A stretch of DNA of 9,372 bases, from assembly GCA_902783995.1 (NCBI GenBank), contig CACZTG010000159.1, positions 1 to 9,372 of the forward strand, written 5' to 3'. The notes beneath the pieces are model-generated. The model searched no databases and had not been told where the DNA came from. It was given only the letters and a program-made list of their open reading frames with translations. This document shows positions 6,314 to 9,372 of the stretch, in pieces. This DNA is from an uncultured Ruminococcus sp. Lineage in GTDB: Bacteria; Bacillota_A; Clostridia; RUG12999. How positions within the stretch are numbered: position 1 is the stretch's first letter; each line of letters begins with the position of its first letter. Position numbers and translations under genes: made by a program.

Positions 6314-8395
6314 TTATGTGTTTTTGTCCTGTATTTTGTTTACCTTGCGATATTGGGACGGTAGCAGTCCCGTTATTTTTTTAAAAGCTCGTCTGAATGA
6401 TAAAATAGTCGGGTATCCGCACATACCGGCAACCTCCTCAATGGTCAGGACGCTGTTTGTTATCAGCAGTTCACAGGCAAGGTCGATTCGCTTTTTTGTA
6501 ATGTATGAAAGAAAAGAATCGTCAAGATTTTTTTTGAAAAGTATCGAAACGTATTCCTCCGTTATGTTAAATTTATCGGCAATAAGATTCCTTGAAAGCT
6601 GAAAGTTTGAAAGCTCTTTGTTAATAAACACGATAATTTGTTCAAACAGAGAAATGTTATTTATGTTATTATTTGCAAGTCGGATAAAAGCTTGTCTGTA
6701 TTCTTCAACCGATGAATGCCTGGGCGTGGGAAAAGTCTCTGTTTTTTTAAAAATTCTGTCAAAACAGACATATAAATAATTAAGTATGTCAATATCGTTC
6801 GGTTTATTTTTATTATTTGCTATAATTATATCAAATATAGAGTTTATTATTCTTATCTGACCATGGAAAACTGCATCGGAAAGAGCCGTTTCAATCTCGA
6901 TGGGGAAGAAGGTTTGCCCGTTACTTAATTCACGTTGTATGTCTAATTTTTTTATCATTATGTTATTTCTTGCTTCAAAAAATGAGTTTTCAAGCTCAGA
7001 TGATGAATGAACCACGGGACCGAAAGCATAATCCAGATCGTATCCCAGGGTTTTTATAAGAATCGTATCCGAAACCTTTGAAATATCGTCAAATATTTTT
7101 TTCTGTTCATTGCTGCCGTAATCCGAATACAGTATAAAACATATATTGTTAATACCGATATTTACATAAAAGGACTGAGGATATATTTCTTCGATAACAT
7201 TTTTTATTGTAAATTTTATCAGCTGTATTTCTTTCGCCAGGTTTAGCTCACTTGATGTTTTAAAATTTATGTCATAAAAAAGTACGCAATAGTTTTTCGA
7301 GGGAGGGATTATTCTGTTTATATTATAGTAATTTTCTGTTTTTATATTATTGGATTCTCCGAATAAATATTTTCTGACGTATTCGCTTTGAACATAAGGG
7401 TAAAAATCATTAATTTGTTTGCTTTGCAAATTATTGGTTTCAATAATATTTTTAAAAATCCTTTTATTGTGTTTTGTAGATATTATAGCTATTGCAAAAC
7501 ATATAATAAGGCTTATTAAAAATATTGCAATCATAATATTGCGGTATTTGACGCTTTTTATTGTTATTTCACTGTAGGGAATAATCGCGACAAGGTGAAA
7601 CGGCGTGTTGCGTATGGCAGAATTGCACAAAATATATTTTTTGTGCCTGATTTCTTTTGTTTCAATATTTTTTATATCAGAAAAAAATACAGGTTCTATA
7701 ACGTCATTATTAAACATAAAATTATTTTCAAATAAAATATCGTAGATTTTATTTTCATTATGTTCCATAGGCGTTATAAGCGACTTTATCCCGTTATTGT
7801 TGTATATAACAACTACCTGAACAAATGATATATTATTATCGGAGTTTAATGACGAAACCATTACGGGTACAGAAGGGTATAATTTATTTATATAGTAAAA
7901 ATTCTCCATTAATATATATGTGTTATTATATACAGGTAGGAAAATATTTTTTTTCAGTTCTTCAAGATTTGATTCGGCGGAATATAGCATATTGGATTTT
8001 GTTTCAAGCCGGTAAACCGAATTTTTGTCTATAACAGTATCGCTGTTTTTAAAATATAAAAGAATATTATCCACTATAGAAACAGAAGCGACAATACTGT
8101 TAAGCCTGGAAGAAACGGATTTTAAAGACAATACGTCAGGCTCGGATTCGTCAACGGTATTTATTATTGTCATATCGCTGCCCATAGTATTTATGGAATT
8201 TAAAAGAATATTTTGTTCCGAATTAAAAGAATAAATCATATTGTTTGTTTCGTTCAGAATTGTGGAAAATAAGTTGTTCCTGATATTTTGAAACAAATAA
8301 AAATAATTTATAATGCTCGATAAATTCATAAGTACTAATATAAATACAACCGGGGTAAAAAACTTCTTTTTGTTTAAGACATTTATTTTTAGCAT
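6314..8395 (-). CDS. Membrane-anchored AraC-family transcriptional regulator, 693 aa (YesS/YtdP type)
   Basis: I choose the ATG at 8395, which encodes MLKINVLNKKK. AAGGAG at 8405-8410 lies 9 bases upstream and a promoter at 8423-8451 fits it. The in-frame ATG at 8443 falls inside that promoter. Topology: membrane segment about 13-35, extracellular sensor about 36-285, membrane segment about 287-307 (IMIAIFLISLIICFAIAIIS). A cytosolic middle region at about 325-560 resembles the degenerate GGDEF-like modules of such regulators. The C-terminal AraC double helix-turn-helix is at about 586-686, with LIADKFNITEEYVSILFKK as the first unit and IEEVAGMCGYPTILSFRRAFKKITGLLPSQYR as the second. Proteins of this layout, such as B. 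subtilis YesS, regulate polysaccharide-utilisation genes. Inference: it senses an extracellular ligand and activates its own operon with the SGNH esterase, and perhaps the divergent SLH gene. Codon use is very AT-rich. Confidence 0.93.
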   Translation of the reverse strand: MLKINVLNKKKFFTPVVFILVLMNLSSIINYFYLFQNIRNNLFSTILNETNNMIYSFNSEQNILLNSINTMGSDMTIINTVDESEPDVLSLKSVSSRLNSIVASVSIVDNILLYFKNSDTVIDKNSVYRLETKSNMLYSAESNLEELKKNIFLPVYNNTYILMENFYYINKLYPSVPVMVSSLNSDNNISFVQVVVIYNNNGIKSLITPMEHNENKIYDILFENNFMFNNDVIEPVFFSDIKNIETKEIRHKKYILCNSAIRNTPFHLVAIIPYSEITIKSVKYRNIMIAIFLISLIICFAIAIISTKHNKRIFKNIIETNNLQSKQINDFYPYVQSEYVRKYLFGESNNIKTENYYNINRIIPPSKNYCVLFYDINFKTSSELNLAKEIQLIKFTIKNVIEEIYPQSFYVNIGINNICFILYSDYGSNEQKKIFDDISKVSDTILIKTLGYDLDYAFGPVVHSSSELENSFFEARNNIMIKKLDIQRELSNGQTFFPIEIETALSDAVFHGQIRIINSIFDIIIANNKNKPNDIDILNYLYVCFDRIFKKTETFPTPRHSSVEEYRQAFIRLANNNINNISLFEQIIVFINKELSNFQLSRNLIADKFNITEEYVSILFKKNLDDSFLSYITKKRIDLACELLITNSVLTIEEVAGMCGYPTILSFRRAFKKITGLLPSQYRKVNKIQDKNT

Positions 8396-8404
8396 ATGAG
8401 CAAA

Positions 8405-8410
8405 CTCCTT
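8405..8410 (-). promoter_or_regulatory. Ribosome binding site deciding the AraC regulator start
   Basis: On the minus strand AAGGAG lies 9 bases before ATG 8395. The upstream in-frame ATG at 8443 lacks a comparable site and overlaps a promoter. Confidence 0.75.
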
Positions 8411-8422
8411 TTCATTGTTTAA

Positions 8423-8451
8423 ATTATACAATATAAAACCCATAAAATCAA
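8423..8451 (-). promoter_or_regulatory. Near-consensus sigma-A promoter for the AraC-SGNH operon
   Basis: Minus strand: -35 TTGATT at 8451-8446, a spacer of exactly 17 bases, and a perfect -10 TATAAT at 8428-8423. The predicted start of transcription is near 8416, giving a leader of about 20 bases before ATG 8395. This places the RBS at 8405-8410 inside the transcript. Confidence 0.75.
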
Positions 8452-8470
8452 GTCACTTTTTACGAATATA

Positions 8471-8493
8471 TATCAAAAATTCACATTTTGATA
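8471..8493. promoter_or_regulatory. Inverted repeat in the divergent region, possible operator
   Basis: TATCAAAA (8471-8478) and TTTTGATA (8486-8493) are perfect 8-bp arms around ATTCACA. A shorter second inverted repeat, ATACT at 8491-8495 and AGTAT at 8503-8507, overlaps it. The site lies 20 bases upstream of the AraC promoter -35 and between the two divergent genes, a usual place for a regulator to bind. The DNA is AT-rich, so chance symmetry is possible. Confidence 0.45.
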
Positions 8494-8509
8494 CTTTTTT
8501 TTAGTATAT

Positions 8510-8538
8510 TTGTGTGTTAATATTATTATGTACATTAT
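8510..8538 (+). promoter_or_regulatory. Weak candidate promoter for the SLH gene
   Basis: TTGTGT at 8510-8515, a 17-base spacer and CATTAT at 8533-8538 match a sigma-A promoter imperfectly (4 of 6 at -35, 4 of 6 at -10). Weakness would fit a gene needing an activator, but AT-rich DNA gives such matches easily. Confidence 0.3.
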
Positions 8539-8571
8539 TTGTAAATCAAAAATTTTAAAGGAGTTTAAAAA

Positions 8572-9372
8572 ATGTGTAAAAAAGTCTTTTTAATTTTCAT
8601 TACTGTCTTATTATTGGCGAATATCCGCATAATAGCAGCTCAAAACCGGACAACCGATGAAGATATTGAAGGCAGAGTTGCTGTGTTGCAGGCGTTAAAT
8701 ATATATAATCTCTCCTCAAACAGTGATGATGTATATAAAAAGGAAATTTTAAGAGATGAATTTGTTGCCGCGGTTATGAGAATGGCTTACCCGGATGTAA
8801 GTCAGTTTTATACGGAGAACGGTTTTGCGGACGTGCCGGAGGACAGCATATTTATAGATGAGATAAACGCTGCTAAAAGTATCGGGCTTGTATGCGGCGT
8901 ATCATATGGAATATTTGCACCGGACAAGCCGATGGCGCTTAAGTACGGCATTTTGCTCATTAAAAAGATTTTAGGATATGAACAATTACCGGACAGCAGT
9001 GTTATATCAAAAGGCTTATGTAAGGGAGTTGACCTTTACAGCGAAAATCTGAGTGTGGAATCAGCCGTAAATCTTCTTTATAATGCTCTTGAAATTGACA
9101 AAATGATGTACGATTTAAACGGTAACTATAAAATAAAAAAGGGCGTAACCCTTTTAAGCGATAATCTTGGTATCGAAAAAAGAGACGGAATAGTGGAAGC
9201 AAACAAGGACACCTCGCTTTATTCGGGGCAGGGAACAGGCAATGAGAAATATGTGGTAATTGACGGTATCAGATATAAAGCACCGAAAGAATTACACGGG
9301 TTCCTCGGCTGTGAGGTAACGTTTTATTGCAGGGACTACGATTCCGATGAGGCGGAAATTATATACTTTTAC
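8572..9372 (+). CDS. Secreted SLH-domain protein, 5' part (267 codons, runs off the window)
   Basis: The frame is open from ATG 8572 to the last base, so the C-terminus is missing. AAAGGAG at about 8557-8563 lies upstream. Residues 1-24 form a signal peptide (MCKKVFLIFITVLLLANIRI, then IAAQ). S-layer homology units follow. The clearest is at about 85-137 (FADVPEDSIFIDEINAAKSI, then GLVCGVSYGIFAPDKPM). A more degenerate unit precedes it (about 32-75, with RDEFVAAVMRMAY), and a third partial unit contains VESAVNLLYNALE (162-174). SLH domains anchor proteins to secondary cell-wall polymer. Residues about 200-267 are beta-like (VVIDGIRYKAP, EVTFYCRDYDSDEAEIIYFY) and begin the exposed part. The enzyme or adhesin domain, if any, lies beyond the window. 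It is divergent from the AraC regulator and shares its 176-base upstream region, so joint control is plausible. Confidence 0.88.
   Translation, partial: MCKKVFLIFITVLLLANIRIIAAQNRTTDEDIEGRVAVLQALNIYNLSSNSDDVYKKEILRDEFVAAVMRMAYPDVSQFYTENGFADVPEDSIFIDEINAAKSIGLVCGVSYGIFAPDKPMALKYGILLIKKILGYEQLPDSSVISKGLCKGVDLYSENLSVESAVNLLYNALEIDKMMYDLNGNYKIKKGVTLLSDNLGIEKRDGIVEANKDTSLYSGQGTGNEKYVVIDGIRYKAPKELHGFLGCEVTFYCRDYDSDEAEIIYFY

Noticed and set aside
8396..8443. 16-residue N-terminal extension of the AraC regulator from ATG 8443
   Set aside because: That ATG lies in the spacer of a near-consensus promoter and lacks a good RBS, whereas ATG 8395 has AAGGAG.

Overview
The window looks like chromosomal DNA of an AT-rich anaerobic member of the Bacillota (class Clostridia). 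The reasons are strong purine-rich ribosome binding sites before nearly every gene, GTG and TTG starts, a secreted S-layer-homology (SLH) protein, a copper-amine-oxidase-type stalk domain fused to a secreted phosphoesterase, and a membrane-anchored AraC regulator of the YesS type. The genus is not determinable from this sequence alone; a plant-polysaccharide-degrading gut clostridium is a plausible guess. No rRNA, tRNA, CRISPR array, transposase or integrase was seen.

Left part (1-3252, all plus strand): a compact operon that enters from outside the window. After 11 codons of an unseen upstream gene come a 276-aa coiled-coil protein (GTG start), a 468-aa protein with a basic N-terminal half, a duplicated GEIT motif and a glycine-zipper-like hydrophobic segment (GTG start), an 82-aa multi-spanning membrane peptide (TTG start), and a 222-aa protein that I believe belongs to the AlkZ-related family. 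Gaps are 12-18 bases and two Shine-Dalgarno sequences overlap the preceding stop codon, so the genes are probably co-translated. The function of the first three is unknown. Their composition suggests a membrane-associated complex.

Middle (3253-5298): a 255-base intergenic stretch holds a 14-bp palindrome and a decayed fragment of the 3' end of an SGNH hydrolase gene. It shares a 43-bp exact direct repeat with the intact SGNH gene 2 kb away. Next is a secreted 571-aa purple-acid-phosphatase-like metallophosphoesterase on the plus strand, ending at a perfect 14-bp-stem hairpin between convergent genes.

Right part (5299-9372): on the minus strand, an AraC-family regulator with two membrane segments and an SGNH/GDSL esterase lie 28 bases apart in the order regulator then esterase. 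This resembles the B. subtilis yesS-yesT pair of the rhamnogalacturonan locus. Divergently, a secreted SLH-domain protein starts at 8572 and runs off the right end. The shared 176-base divergent region carries a near-consensus promoter for the regulator and an 8-bp-arm inverted repeat. A reasonable model is that the regulator senses an extracellular glycan-related signal and controls its own operon and perhaps the surface protein.
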